A stretch of 64,000 nucleotides of DNA from Polycyclovorans sp046565985 (GTDB lineage Bacteria; Pseudomonadota; Gammaproteobacteria; Nevskiales; Nevskiaceae): NCBI GenBank assembly GCA_046565985.1, contig JBKHXN010000044.1:13768-77767 (forward strand). The letters run 5' to 3'. This document shows positions 1 through 10,774 of this stretch, piece by piece. The notes under the pieces are model-generated. The model saw only the letters and a program-made list of their open reading frames with translations. It did no database searches and had not been told where the DNA came from. Each line of letters begins with the position of its first letter. The stretch's first letter is position 1. The position numbers and the translations under genes were made by a program.

Positions 1-1
1 C

Positions 2-292
2 GGATCGCAGACCGGCACGCGCCTCAAGGTAACGGGGATCGATCTGTTCTCGGCCGGCGAGCACGCCGGCGGCCCGGGAACCCAGGACCTCTATTACCGG
101 GACCCCGCGCAGGGCGTGTACAAGCGTCTGGCGCTGCGCAACGGCCGCCTCACCGGCGTGCTGCTGATGGGTGATGTGCGTGACAGCGCTTGGTACTTCG
201 ACCTGCTGCAACGCGGCGTGGACGTTGGCCCTTGGCGTGATCGGCTGCTGTTCGGCCGCGCCCGCTGCGAACCGCTGGCGCAGGCCGCCTGA
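2..292 (+). CDS. NAD(P)H-dependent nitrite/nitrate reductase FAD subunit, C-terminal end (partial)
   Basis: The window opens inside this gene; 96 residues to the TGA stop are visible. The segment TRLKVTGIDLFSAG followed by a LLMGDVRDSAWYFDLL stretch matches the end of the FAD/NAD(P)-binding oxidoreductase module of NirB and of the NasB/NasC-type electron-transfer subunits of assimilatory nitrate reduction. The stop is 2 bases before the nasA ATG, so the two are surely co-transcribed. By context it would pass electrons from NAD(P)H to NasA or reduce nitrite in the cytoplasm. Whether a sirohaem nitrite reductase half is fused upstream cannot be seen. Confidence 0.7.
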   Translation, partial: GSQTGTRLKVTGIDLFSAGEHAGGPGTQDLYYRDPAQGVYKRLALRNGRLTGVLLMGDVRDSAWYFDLLQRGVDVGPWRDRLLFGRARCEPLAQAA

Positions 293-294
293 GG

Positions 295-3024
295 ATGGAC
301 GGGCACGGCCCGCTCACGGTCAAGACCACCTGCCCCTACTGCGGGACGGGCTGCGGCGTGGACGCGCAGCTCAGCGGCGGCCAGGTCACGATCCGCGGCG
401 ACGCCCAGCACCCGGGCAATGCCGGGCGCCTGTGCGTGAAGGGGGCGGCGCTCGGAGAGACGCTCCATCACGCCGGCCGCCTGCTCTACCCGCAGCTGCG
501 CGCCGACCGGCAGGCGCCTTTCCAGCGCGGCAGCTGGGATCAGGCGCTGGACCGTGTGGCCGGCACCTTCCGCAGGTTGATCGATACCCACGGACCCGGT
601 GCGGTGGCCTGGTATGTCTCCGGCCAGCTGCTGACCGAGGACTACTACGTGGCCAACAAGCTGGTGAAGGGCTTTGTCGGCAGCGCCAACATCGACACCA
701 ACTCGCGCCTGTGCATGTCCTCTGCCGCTGCCGGTCACAAGCGCGCGTTCGGCGAGGATATCGTGCCGGTGTCCTACGCCGATCTGGAGCAGGCTGACCT
801 GGTGGTGCTGGTGGGCAGCAATACCGCCTGGTGTCATCCAATCCTGTTCCAGCGCCTGCTCAAGGCGCGCGAGCGCCGCCCGGAGCTGCGGCTGGTGGTG
901 GTGGACCCGCGCCGCACCGCGACCAGCGACATGGCCGATCTGCACCTGCCTCTGCGCGGCGGCAGCGACGTGTGGCTGTTCAACGGCCTGCTGCACCATC
1001 TGCACCAGCACGGCGCGCTGGATACGGCCTTCGTGGCACAGCACACCCGGGGCGCGGAAGATGCCCTGCGCGTGGCGGCGCAGAGCAGCGGCGATCCGGC
1101 CGAAGTCGCCCGTCGCTGTGGGCTGATGCCGGATCAGCTGGCCGATTTCTACGCTCTTTTCACCCGCAGCTCGCGCGTGGTCACGGCCTTCTCCATGGGC
1201 GTGAACCAGTCGTCCGCCGGGACCGACAAGGTCAACAGCATCATCAACTGCCACCTGCTGACCGGGCGCATCGGCAAGCCGGGCGCCGGCCCGTTCTCCC
1301 TCACCGGCCAGCCCAACGCCATGGGCGGGCGTGAGGTCGGCGGCCTGTCCAACATGCTCGCCGCGCACCTGGACCTGGAACAGCCCACGCACCGCGAGCT
1401 CGTGCAGGGCTTCTGGAACAGTCCGCGGATCGCCGACAGCCCGGGCCTGCGCGCGGTGGAACTGTTTGACGCCATCGACAACGGCGAGGTCAAGGCGGTA
1501 TGGATCATGGCGACCAACCCGGTGGTGAGCCTGCCGGACGCCGACCGCGTGCGCCGTGCGCTGGCGCGCTGCGAGCTGGTGGTGGTCTCCGACGTGATGG
1601 CGCAGACCGATACCACGGCGCAGGCCCACGTCCTGCTGCCCGCGCTGGGCTGGGGCGAGAAAGACGGAACCGTGACCAATTCCGAGCGCTGCATCTCACG
1701 CCAGCGCGCCTTTCTGCCGGCACCCGGCGAGGCACGGCCGGACTGGTGGGCGCTCAGCGAGATCGCGCGGCGCTGGGGCTACGCCGCGCAGTTTGCCTAT
1801 CGGCACCCCGCCGAGATCTTCGACGAGCATGCGCGGCTGAGCCAGTACCGCAACCACGCGGCCGGTGGCGTGCCGCGCTATTTCAATCTCTCGGGGCTGG
1901 CCGGCCTGGACGCGGCGCAGTATGACCGTCTGGCTCCGCAGCGCTGGCCGGTGCTCAGCCCGGACAACCCGGAGAGCCGCCAGCCGGTGTTTGCCGACGG
2001 CCGCTTCTACCACCCGGACGGCCGCGCGCGGCTGGTGCCGGTGATCCCGCGCGAGCCGGTCAGCGCCCCCACAACGGACTGGCCGCTGGTGCTCAACACC
2101 GGCCGCGTGCGCGACCACTGGCACACCATGACCCGCACCGGCCTCTCACCCCGCCTGGCCACGCACTGCGTGGAACCCTATGTGGACCTGCACCCAGAGG
2201 ATGCCGCGCGCTGCCAGGTACGGGAGCGGGAACTGGCGCGCGTGAGTTCGCGCTGGGGCAGCTGCGTGGTGCGGGTGCGCCTCAGCGGCGAGATGCAGCC
2301 GGGCAGCGTCTTCGTGCCGATTCACTGGAACGGACAGTTCGCCTCGTCCGCACGCGTCGGAAGCCTGGTCAACCCGGTGGTGGATCCGCTATCGGGCGAG
2401 CCCGAATTCAAGCACACGCCGGTGCGCGTGGAACCCTGCGTGGTGGCCTGGTATGGCTTCCTGTTGCTGCGCCAGGACACGGCGAAAGACCCTGCCGGGC
2501 TGCAGGAACGGCTCGCAGCGCTGGCGTGGTGGACGCGCGTGACCGGCGAGCACTACACCCGCTTCGAGCTGGCCGGCACCCAGCCGGCCGCCGGCGCCAT
2601 GGCCCTGCTGCTGCAGGACCTGCAGGGAACGGACATCGAATGGCTGGACTACCAGGATGCCGCCGCCGGCATCCATCGCCGCATCGCCCTGCGCGACGGC
2701 CGGCTGGAGGCCGCCCTGTTCCTGTCAGCCGGCCCCGATCTTCCGGCGCGCAACTGGCTGGGCGGGCTGTTCAGTGCGTCCGGACTCGACACTGCCACCC
2801 GCGCCGCGTTGCTCGGCGGCGAGCCGCCCGCGCAGGGCGAGGAGACGGGTCCGCTGGTGTGCGCCTGCTTCGGCGTCGGCCGCAACACCCTGCTGCAGGC
2901 CATCCGTACCCGGGGCCTGCGCACACCGGCCGCGCTCGGGCAGGCCCTGCGCTGCGGCACCAACTGCGGCTCCTGCATACCCGAGCTGAAGCGGCTCATC
3001 GACCACGCCGGGAGCAAGGTCTGA
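295..3024 (+). CDS. nasA: Assimilatory nitrate reductase catalytic subunit with C-terminal BFD domain
   Basis: Cytoplasmic molybdopterin-guanine-dinucleotide enzyme reducing nitrate to nitrite for nitrogen assimilation, 909 residues. The N-terminal [4Fe-4S] ligands are C13, C16, C20 and C47 (CPYCGTGC then RLCVKG). The motif NSRLCMSS places the likely Mo-ligand cysteine at residue 140. A molybdopterin oxidoreductase body and dinucleotide-binding domain follow to about residue 710. The last ~55 residues carry CACFGVG and CGTNCGSC, a BFD-like [2Fe-2S] domain often fused to NasA to receive electrons from a flavoprotein partner. No Tat signal is present, which separates it from NapA. It lies between the NAD(P)H-oxidoreductase gene and a TauE/SafE permease gene that overlaps its stop codon. 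Confidence 0.93.
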   Translation: MDGHGPLTVKTTCPYCGTGCGVDAQLSGGQVTIRGDAQHPGNAGRLCVKGAALGETLHHAGRLLYPQLRADRQAPFQRGSWDQALDRVAGTFRRLIDTHGPGAVAWYVSGQLLTEDYYVANKLVKGFVGSANIDTNSRLCMSSAAAGHKRAFGEDIVPVSYADLEQADLVVLVGSNTAWCHPILFQRLLKARERRPELRLVVVDPRRTATSDMADLHLPLRGGSDVWLFNGLLHHLHQHGALDTAFVAQHTRGAEDALRVAAQSSGDPAEVARRCGLMPDQLADFYALFTRSSRVVTAFSMGVNQSSAGTDKVNSIINCHLLTGRIGKPGAGPFSLTGQPNAMGGREVGGLSNMLAAHLDLEQPTHRELVQGFWNSPRIADSPGLRAVELFDAIDNGEVKAVWIMATNPVVSLPDADRVRRALARCELVVVSDVMAQTDTTAQAHVLLPALGWGEKDGTVTNSERCISRQRAFLPAPGEARPDWWALSEIARRWGYAAQFAYRHPAEIFDEHARLSQYRNHAAGGVPRYFNLSGLAGLDAAQYDRLAPQRWPVLSPDNPESRQPVFADGRFYHPDGRARLVPVIPREPVSAPTTDWPLVLNTGRVRDHWHTMTRTGLSPRLATHCVEPYVDLHPEDAARCQVRERELARVSSRWGSCVVRVRLSGEMQPGSVFVPIHWNGQFASSARVGSLVNPVVDPLSGEPEFKHTPVRVEPCVVAWYGFLLLRQDTAKDPAGLQERLAALAWWTRVTGEHYTRFELAGTQPAAGAMALLLQDLQGTDIEWLDYQDAAAGIHRRIALRDGRLEAALFLSAGPDLPARNWLGGLFSASGLDTATRAALLGGEPPAQGEETGPLVCACFGVGRNTLLQAIRTRGLRTPAALGQALRCGTNCGSCIPELKRLIDHAGSKV

Positions 3025-3758
3025 TGGCGCCGGACATGCTATGGCTGCTGGTCCTCGGCGTGTTGGTGGTGGCCTTTCTCTATGCCTCGGTCGGCCATGC
3101 CGGGGCGTCGGGCTACATCGCGGTGATGTCGCTGCTGAGCATGGCGCCGGAGACGATCAAGCCCGCCGCGCTCTCGCTCAATATCCTGGTGGCGTCCATC
3201 GGCACCTGGCAGTTCTGGCGCGCCGGCCATTTCCGCTGGCATCTGTTCTGGCCGTTTGTGCTGCTCTCGGCGCCGCTGGCGTTTGTGGGCGGCTACCTCA
3301 ACCTGCCATCACCGCTATTTCATCTGCTACTGGGCACGGTGCTGCTCTATGCCGCGGCGCAATTCATGCTGCCCGTGCGTGTGGAGCCGGTGCCGCGCGA
3401 GGCGCCCACGCTGCTGGGCGTGGCCTCCGGCGGCGGCATCGGGCTGCTGTCGGGCCTCACCGGCACCGGCGGCGGGATCTTCCTCACTCCGCTGATGCTG
3501 TTCATGCGCTGGTCGGGCATCAAGGCGGCGGCGGCGGTCTCGGCGCTGTTCATCCTGGTGAACTCCACTGCCGGGCTGCTGGGCAACCTGAGCAGCACCC
3601 AGCAGTTTCCCGCGTTCACCCTCGGGCTGGTGGCAGCGGCGGGGCTGGGCGGCGCCATCGGCGCGCACTGCGGCAGCCGGCGCTTTGATCCGGCAGTGAT
3701 CCGGCGCTGCCTGGCGCTGGTGCTGACCATCGCCGGACTCAAGCTGATCCTCAGCTAG
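3024..3758 (+). CDS. TauE/SafE family membrane permease
   Basis: 244-residue integral membrane protein whose ATG overlaps the nasA stop (TGATG), so it is probably translationally coupled. The reading frame is open further upstream, but that part is antisense-like noise inside nasA. The sequence has about seven or eight hydrophobic segments and the glycine-rich stretch SGGGIGLLSGLTGTGGG that repeats the N-terminal SVGHAGASGY half, as in TauE/SafE anion exporters. Family members move small oxyanions such as sulfite, sulfoacetate or taurine-derived products. In this operon nitrite or another anion linked to nitrate assimilation is possible, but the substrate is inferred from position only. Confidence 0.8.
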   Translation: MAPDMLWLLVLGVLVVAFLYASVGHAGASGYIAVMSLLSMAPETIKPAALSLNILVASIGTWQFWRAGHFRWHLFWPFVLLSAPLAFVGGYLNLPSPLFHLLLGTVLLYAAAQFMLPVRVEPVPREAPTLLGVASGGGIGLLSGLTGTGGGIFLTPLMLFMRWSGIKAAAAVSALFILVNSTAGLLGNLSSTQQFPAFTLGLVAAAGLGGAIGAHCGSRRFDPAVIRRCLALVLTIAGLKLILS

Positions 3759-3767
3759 GATCCGGAA

Positions 3768-4667
3768 TCAGGGCAGCAGCGCGTTCCACGCCGGGACAGT
3801 CAGCAGCGAGAGCAGGATGCCCGCGCCCAGCACGGTATTGGCCAACTGCGGTTCCAGGCGGTGCTGGTCGGCCAGGATGGCGGCGGAGATCATCGGCGCC
3901 ATCGCCGCCTGCAGTACCCCGATGCTCATCACGGCCCCGCCGATACCGGCCAGCAGCGCCAGGCCATACACCGCCAGCGGCGCCGCGAGCAGTTTCCAGC
4001 CCAGGCCCAGACCCAGCGGCACGGCCTGGCGGTCCCCGAACTGCAGGCGGAAACGCAGGCCCACCGAGAACAGCGCCAGCGGAGTGAGCGTGGCCCCGAG
4101 GCGTCCGAACAGCGATTCCAGCGGCGGCGGCCAACCGCCGAAGTAGCCCGCGGCCACGCCGGCCAGCAGCGCCAGAAAGGCCGGGAACAGCAGGACCCGG
4201 CGCGCCACCTCGCGCGGCGCGGCCACCGCACCGGAATAGACGCTGGTGACCATCACCCCGCCGATGGCGAGCAGCGGAAAGCAGCCCAGCTGGTCCGCCA
4301 CCACGGCCAGCGACAGGCCGTCGCGCCCCCGCAGGGCCTCGATCAGCGGATAGCCCATGAACGAGGTATTGCCCAGACCACAGACCAGGATCAGTGCACC
4401 GATGCGCGCGCGCGACCAGCCCAGCCGCCGCCCCAGCGGCGCGAACAGCAGCCAGGCGCCGCCAAAGACCAGCCACTGCGAGGCGATCAGGAACCACAGC
4501 TGCGGATCGAAGTGCAGACGCGGGACCAGGTCCAGCACCAGCGCCGGCAGCGCAATCTGGATCACCCACCAGTTGAGCCCCTGCGCCAGCCCCAGCGGCG
4601 GCTGCGCGCAGCGCGCCACGGCGATCCCCAGGGCCAGACAGCCCACCAGCAGCAGGAAGGCGGTCAT
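3768..4667 (-). CDS. AEC family (auxin efflux carrier-like) permease
   Basis: 299 residues with about ten hydrophobic helices in two similar halves, typical of AEC/malonate-type permeases of the bile-acid/auxin-carrier fold. Features are an N-terminal LLLVGCLALGIAVARC segment, the central GLGNTSFMGYPLIEALRG motif characteristic of the family, and a C-terminal ADQHRLEPQLANTVLG segment. The start is an ATG 7 bases downstream of the glmS stop, so it is likely the last gene of glmU-glmS. It converges with the TauE gene, leaving a 9-base gap. The substrate is unknown; bacterial members export organic acids or other small molecules. Confidence 0.8.
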   Translation of the reverse strand: MTAFLLLVGCLALGIAVARCAQPPLGLAQGLNWWVIQIALPALVLDLVPRLHFDPQLWFLIASQWLVFGGAWLLFAPLGRRLGWSRARIGALILVCGLGNTSFMGYPLIEALRGRDGLSLAVVADQLGCFPLLAIGGVMVTSVYSGAVAAPREVARRVLLFPAFLALLAGVAAGYFGGWPPPLESLFGRLGATLTPLALFSVGLRFRLQFGDRQAVPLGLGLGWKLLAAPLAVYGLALLAGIGGAVMSIGVLQAAMAPMISAAILADQHRLEPQLANTVLGAGILLSLLTVPAWNALLP

Positions 4668-4674
4668 GCCGGAA

Positions 4675-6507
<1,833 letters not shown>

Positions 6508-6510
6508 GGG

Positions 6511-7917
6511 TCAGTCCTTTGCCGGCTTGCCGCCGGCCTTGACCGGGCGCTTCCAGCCCGTGACGGTGATCTGCTTGCCGCGTGCCACGGTGAGCTGCCC
6601 GGCGGGGGCATCCTTGGTGAGCGTGCTGCCGGCGCCGACGGTGGCCCCGGCGCCGATCTCCAGCGGCGCCACCAGGGCGCTGTTGGAGCCGATGAAGGCC
6701 CGGTCGCCGATACGGGTCTGATGCTTGTTGGCGCCGTCGTAGTTGCAGGTGATGGTGCCGGCGCCCACGTTGACGTCCTGGCCCAGCTCGGCATCACCGA
6801 TATAGCTCAGGTGGTTGACCTTGCTGCCGCGCCCGATGCGCGCCTGCTTGGTCTCCACGAAATTGCCGATGCGGGCCTGGTCGGCCAGCTCGGTGCCGGG
6901 CCGCAGGCGGGCGAACGGGCCGATGTGCACGCCGGCCCCGGCGTTCACGCCGTCGAGCACGCTGTGGGCCTCCACCACGCTGCCCGGGCCCAGGCGCACG
7001 TTGCGCAGCAGGCAGTAGGGCCCGATCCGCACGCCATCCGCGAGTTGCACCTGACCTTCGAGCACGGTGCCGACATCGAACTGCACATCCCGGCCGCAGG
7101 CCAGCGTGCCGCGCAGGTCGAAGCGCGCCGGATCGGCGATCTGCACGCCCTCGCGCAGCAGGCGCTCCGCCTGGGCGCGCTGGTAGTGGCGTTCGGCGCG
7201 CGCCAGCTGTACGCGGTCGTTGACGCCCTCGACCTCCTCGGCGCTGGCGGCCATCACCGCCACCACCGGATGCCCGGCCGCCGCCGCCAGGGCCACGGTG
7301 TCGGTCAGGTAGTACTCGCCCTTGGCATTGTGATTGCCCACGCGCGCCAGCCAGCCCTTGAGCTGGGCCGCGGGCGCACTCATCAGCCCGGTGTTGATTT
7401 CGTTGATCTGTTTCTGCTCGGCACTGGCATCGTTCTCCTCGACGATGCCGCGTATCTCGCCATCGGCGCCGCGCAGGATGCGGCCATAGCCGCGCGGATC
7501 GGCCAGGCGCACCGTCACCAGTGCCAGGCTGCCTGCGCCCGCGCGCTGCAGGGCCTGCAGCGTCGTGGCGCCGATCAAGGGCACATCGCCGTAGAGGATC
7601 ATCACCTGGGCGGCGTCCGGTATGCCGGGCAGGGCCTGGATCACGGCGTGCGCGGTCCCCAGCTGCTCAGCCTGCAGCACCCAGTGCACAGCACCGGCGG
7701 CCGGCTGAGCGGCGTGCCAGTCGCGCACGGCCTGCGCGCCGTGGCCGTGCACCACGTGGCAGGCACTGGCGCCGAGCGCCTGCGCGGCCTCCAGCACGTG
7801 CGCCAGCATCGGCTTGCCGCCTACCGGATGCAGGACCTTGGGCAGCGCACTCTTCATCCGCGTGCCCTGCCCGGCGGCAAGCACGATGACGTGCAACGGT
7901 GGTGTGGCGGCGGACAT
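6511..7917 (-). CDS. glmU: Bifunctional UDP-GlcNAc pyrophosphorylase / GlcN-1-P acetyltransferase
   Basis: Acetylates glucosamine-1-phosphate and then forms UDP-GlcNAc; soluble cytoplasmic enzyme, 468 residues. The N-terminal nucleotidyltransferase has LAAGQGTRMKSALPKVLH at residues 12-29. From about residue 250 the sequence turns into hexapeptide repeats of a left-handed beta-helix, ending with IGSNSALVAPLEIGAGATVGAGST and a Lys/Arg-rich tail. It sits directly downstream of atpC but is separated from it by a strong hairpin terminator, so glmU-glmS probably has its own promoter in the roughly 45 bases between that hairpin and the ATG. Confidence 0.97.
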   Translation of the reverse strand: MSAATPPLHVIVLAAGQGTRMKSALPKVLHPVGGKPMLAHVLEAAQALGASACHVVHGHGAQAVRDWHAAQPAAGAVHWVLQAEQLGTAHAVIQALPGIPDAAQVMILYGDVPLIGATTLQALQRAGAGSLALVTVRLADPRGYGRILRGADGEIRGIVEENDASAEQKQINEINTGLMSAPAAQLKGWLARVGNHNAKGEYYLTDTVALAAAAGHPVVAVMAASAEEVEGVNDRVQLARAERHYQRAQAERLLREGVQIADPARFDLRGTLACGRDVQFDVGTVLEGQVQLADGVRIGPYCLLRNVRLGPGSVVEAHSVLDGVNAGAGVHIGPFARLRPGTELADQARIGNFVETKQARIGRGSKVNHLSYIGDAELGQDVNVGAGTITCNYDGANKHQTRIGDRAFIGSNSALVAPLEIGAGATVGAGSTLTKDAPAGQLTVARGKQITVTGWKRPVKAGGKPAKD

Positions 7918-7961
7918 AGTGCGGCTCCCCTTCAGGCTGCCAGTTTACGGCGAGCCAACGC

Positions 7962-7986
7962 AAAAGGGGCCGGCTGGCCGGCCCCT
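7962..7986 (-). terminator. Rho-independent terminator after atpC
   Basis: Read on the minus strand: a perfect 9-bp stem (AGGGGCCGG / CCGGCCCCT) with a 4-base loop followed by four T. It starts about 43 bases past the atpC stop and would end the ATP synthase transcript before glmU. Confidence 0.85.
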
Positions 7987-8029
7987 CTCGAATACTCCTG
8001 CGGCGTGCGCGCTTGCGGCCAACCGGCGT

Positions 8030-8446
8030 TCAGCGGGTCTTCTTGAGATTCTGTACAAACTGCAGACGGGCGGCGGCCTCGATCAGCTCGGCCTGGGCGC
8101 GTGCCACGTCGATATCGCTCTTGGCGTTGGCCAGCGCGTCCTCGGCCGCTTCCTTGGCCTTGGCGGCGGCGGCTTCGTCGGCATCCTTGGCGCGCAGGGC
8201 GGTATCGGCGAGCACCGTGACCAGGTGCGGCTGGATCTCCAGGATGCCGCCGCCGACGAAGAACTTCAGCTCCTCGCCACCGGCCTGCTGCACGCGCACC
8301 GTGCCGGGTTTGAGCCGGGTCAGCAGGGGCGCGTGGCGCGGCGCGATGCCGACTTCACCCATCTCTGCCGGCGCAAAGACCATGGTGGCCTCACCCGTGT
8401 GGATGTGGCCTTCGGCAGACACGATGTCGACATGCAGAGCGGTCAT
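8030..8446 (-). CDS. atpC: F1Fo ATP synthase epsilon subunit
   Basis: Central-stalk subunit that couples the c-ring to F1 and inhibits ATP hydrolysis. 138 residues from the ATG at 8446; an AGGAG lies eight bases upstream of it. An in-frame TTG two codons earlier was rejected for lack of its own ribosome site. The sequence starts MTALHVDIVSAEGHIHTGEA, followed by the beta-sandwich (APAEMGEVGIAPRHAPLLTRLKPG) and a C-terminal helical hairpin rich in Ala and Lys (ALRAKDADEAAAAKAKEAAEDALA). It is the last gene of the operon, 23 bases after atpD. Confidence 0.96.
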   Translation of the reverse strand: MTALHVDIVSAEGHIHTGEATMVFAPAEMGEVGIAPRHAPLLTRLKPGTVRVQQAGGEELKFFVGGGILEIQPHLVTVLADTALRAKDADEAAAAKAKEAAEDALANAKSDIDVARAQAELIEAAARLQFVQNLKKTR

Positions 8447-8469
8447 GGGCAATTCTCCTGACGCCGGCC

Positions 8470-9846
8470 TCAGAGCTTCTTGGCCTTCTCGACGGCCTCG
8501 TCAATCGAGCCGACCATGTAGAAGGCCTGCTCGGGCAGGTGATCGTACTCGCCGTCCACGATACCGCGGAAGCCACGAATGGTGTCCTTGAGCGAGACGT
8601 ACTTGCCGGGGCTGCCGGTGAAGACTTCGGCCACGAAGAACGGCTGGCTCAGGAAGCGCTGAATCTTGCGGGCGCGCGCCACCACGCGCTTGTCGTCCTC
8701 CGACAGTTCATCCATGCCCAGAATGGCGATGATGTCCTTGAGTTCCTTGTAGCGCTGCAGCACGCCCTGTACGTCGCGGGCGGTGTTGTAGTGGTCGGCG
8801 CCGATCACGTTCGGATCGAGCTGGCGGCTGGTGGAATCCAGGGGATCCACGGCCGGGTAGATACCGAGGCTCGCGATGTCACGCGACAGCACCACGGTGG
8901 CGTCCAAGTGGGCAAAGGTGGTGGCCGGAGACGGATCGGTAAGATCGTCGGCGGGCACGTACACGGCCTGGATGGAGGTGATCGAGCCGGTCTTGGTGGA
9001 GGTGATGCGCTCCTGCAGCACGCCCATTTCCTCGGCCAGCGTCGGCTGGTAGCCCACGGCGGAGGGCATGCGGCCGAGCAGCGCCGAGACTTCCGTACCG
9101 GCCAGGGTGTAGCGGTAGATGTTGTCAACGAAGAACAACACATCGCGGCCTTCATCGCGGAAGAACTCGGCCATGGTCAGCCCGGTCAGCGCCACGCGCA
9201 GACGGTTGCCCGGCGGCTCGTTCATCTGGCCGTACACCAGGGCCACCTTGTCGAGCACGTTGGAGTCCTTCATCTCGTGGTAGAAGTCGTTGCCCTCGCG
9301 GGTACGCTCGCCCACGCCGGCAAACACCGAGTAACCGCTGTGCTCGATGGCGATGTTGCGGATCAGCTCCATCATGTTGACGGTCTTGCCCACGCCAGCG
9401 CCGCCGAACAGACCCACCTTGCCGCCCTTGGCGAACGGACACAGCAGGTCAATGACCTTGATGCCGGTTTCCAGCAGCTCGGTGGAGCCCGCCTGGTCTT
9501 CATAGCTGGGCGCCGCGCGGTGGATCGCCCACTTGGATTCCGACTTGACCGCGCCGGCATCGTCGATGGGGCGGCCGAGCACATCCATGATGCGGCCGAG
9601 CGTGGCCTTGCCCACCGGCACGGAAATGGGGTTGCCGCTGTTCTGGCACACCAGCCCGCGCTTGAGGCCTTCCGAGGAGCCGAGCGCGATGGCGCGGACC
9701 ACGCCGTCGCCGAGCTGCTGCTGCACTTCGAGCGTGAGCTCGGTGCCATCGACGGTGAGCGCATCGTAAATCTTGGGGATGGCGTCGCGCGGGAATTCCA
9801 CGTCCACCACCGCGCCGATGATCTGAACAATCTTGCCGGAGCTCAT
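8470..9846 (-). CDS. atpD: F1Fo ATP synthase beta subunit
   Basis: Catalytic F1 subunit, 458 residues. Walker A is GGAGVGKTV near residue 149, and the signatures GVGERTREGND, DNIYRYTLAG and ALLGRMPSAVGYQPTL are present. The ATP synthase alpha/beta signature PAVDPLDSTSR appears near residue 330. The length and ending (VGSIDEAVEKAKKL) are normal for gammaproteobacteria. A 35-base gap separates it from atpG and contains a GAGG ribosome site. Confidence 0.98.
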   Translation of the reverse strand: MSSGKIVQIIGAVVDVEFPRDAIPKIYDALTVDGTELTLEVQQQLGDGVVRAIALGSSEGLKRGLVCQNSGNPISVPVGKATLGRIMDVLGRPIDDAGAVKSESKWAIHRAAPSYEDQAGSTELLETGIKVIDLLCPFAKGGKVGLFGGAGVGKTVNMMELIRNIAIEHSGYSVFAGVGERTREGNDFYHEMKDSNVLDKVALVYGQMNEPPGNRLRVALTGLTMAEFFRDEGRDVLFFVDNIYRYTLAGTEVSALLGRMPSAVGYQPTLAEEMGVLQERITSTKTGSITSIQAVYVPADDLTDPSPATTFAHLDATVVLSRDIASLGIYPAVDPLDSTSRQLDPNVIGADHYNTARDVQGVLQRYKELKDIIAILGMDELSEDDKRVVARARKIQRFLSQPFFVAEVFTGSPGKYVSLKDTIRGFRGIVDGEYDHLPEQAFYMVGSIDEAVEKAKKL

Positions 9847-9881
9847 CGCTGTTCCTCTTTCAATAATGAAGTAATGGCGGC

Positions 9882-10745
9882 TTAAACGGCCGCCGCGCCG
9901 CCCACGATTTCCGCCAGTTCCTTGGTGATGTTGGCCTGGCGGGCCTTGTTGTAGGCGAGCTGCAACTGGTTGATGATCTTGCCCGCATTGTCGGTGGCGG
10001 ATTTCATCGCCACCATGCGCGCGGACATTTCGCAGGCCACGTTCTCGATCACGGCCTGGTACACCTGTGATTCCACGTAACGCTGGACGACGGTATCGAG
10101 CAGCTGGTCGGCGCTGGGCTCGTACAGGTAATCCCAGCTGGACAGCAGACCTTCGTCCTTTTCGGCCGGCACCACCGGCACCAGCTGGCGGATCTGCGGC
10201 CGCTGGGTCATGGTGTTCACAAATTCGGAAGACACGAGATAGACGCGGTCCACCTCGCCTTCGAGATAGGCGTCGGTCAGCACCTTGATGGTGCCGAGCA
10301 GGGCCTCCAGGTGGGGCCGGTCACCCAGGTGTGTGGCCTGGGCCAGCACCCGGCCACCGACGCGCTTGAAGAACGCCACGCCCTTGCTGCCGATCACAGC
10401 AAACTCGGCCTGCACGCCCTGTTCCTTCCATTCGCGGATGGCGCGCACCGTGGAACGGAAGGTATTGATGTTGAGACCGCCGCACAGGCCGCGGTCGGTG
10501 GAGACCACCAGGTACACCACCTTCTTGACCTCGCGCGGGCTCAGGAAGGGGTGCTTGACCTCGGTGTTGGCCACCGCCAGATGGCCGAGCGTGCGGCGGA
10601 TGCGCTCCGCGTAAGGGCGGGCGGCAGCCATGCGTTCCTGCGCCTTGCGCATTTTCGACATGGCGACTTTTTCCATCGCGCGCGTGATCTTCTGCGTGTT
10701 CTTGACGCTCTTGATCTTGGTGCGGATTTCTTTGGCGCCGGCCAC
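9882..10745 (-). CDS. atpG: F1Fo ATP synthase gamma subunit
   Basis: Rotor shaft of F1, 287 residues, starting MAGAKEIRTKIKSVKNTQKITRAMEKV and ending with the matching C-terminal coiled-coil helix (ATDNAGKIINQLQLAYNKARQANITKELAEIVGGAAA). The start codon is GTG, supported by AGGAG five bases upstream. The internal signature STDRGLCGGLN is conserved. The gap to the atpA stop is 29 bases. Confidence 0.97.
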   Translation of the reverse strand: MAGAKEIRTKIKSVKNTQKITRAMEKVAMSKMRKAQERMAAARPYAERIRRTLGHLAVANTEVKHPFLSPREVKKVVYLVVSTDRGLCGGLNINTFRSTVRAIREWKEQGVQAEFAVIGSKGVAFFKRVGGRVLAQATHLGDRPHLEALLGTIKVLTDAYLEGEVDRVYLVSSEFVNTMTQRPQIRQLVPVVPAEKDEGLLSSWDYLYEPSADQLLDTVVQRYVESQVYQAVIENVACEMSARMVAMKSATDNAGKIINQLQLAYNKARQANITKELAEIVGGAAAV

Positions 10746-10774
10746 GGCTGCTCCTGGTTAGGGTCGGTGACGGA

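Noticed and set aside
94..1629. 511-codon minus-strand open frame opposite nasA
   Set aside because: It is the antisense of a clear nasA frame; in high-GC DNA such mirror frames are common and the translation is His/Arg/Ala-rich without domain.
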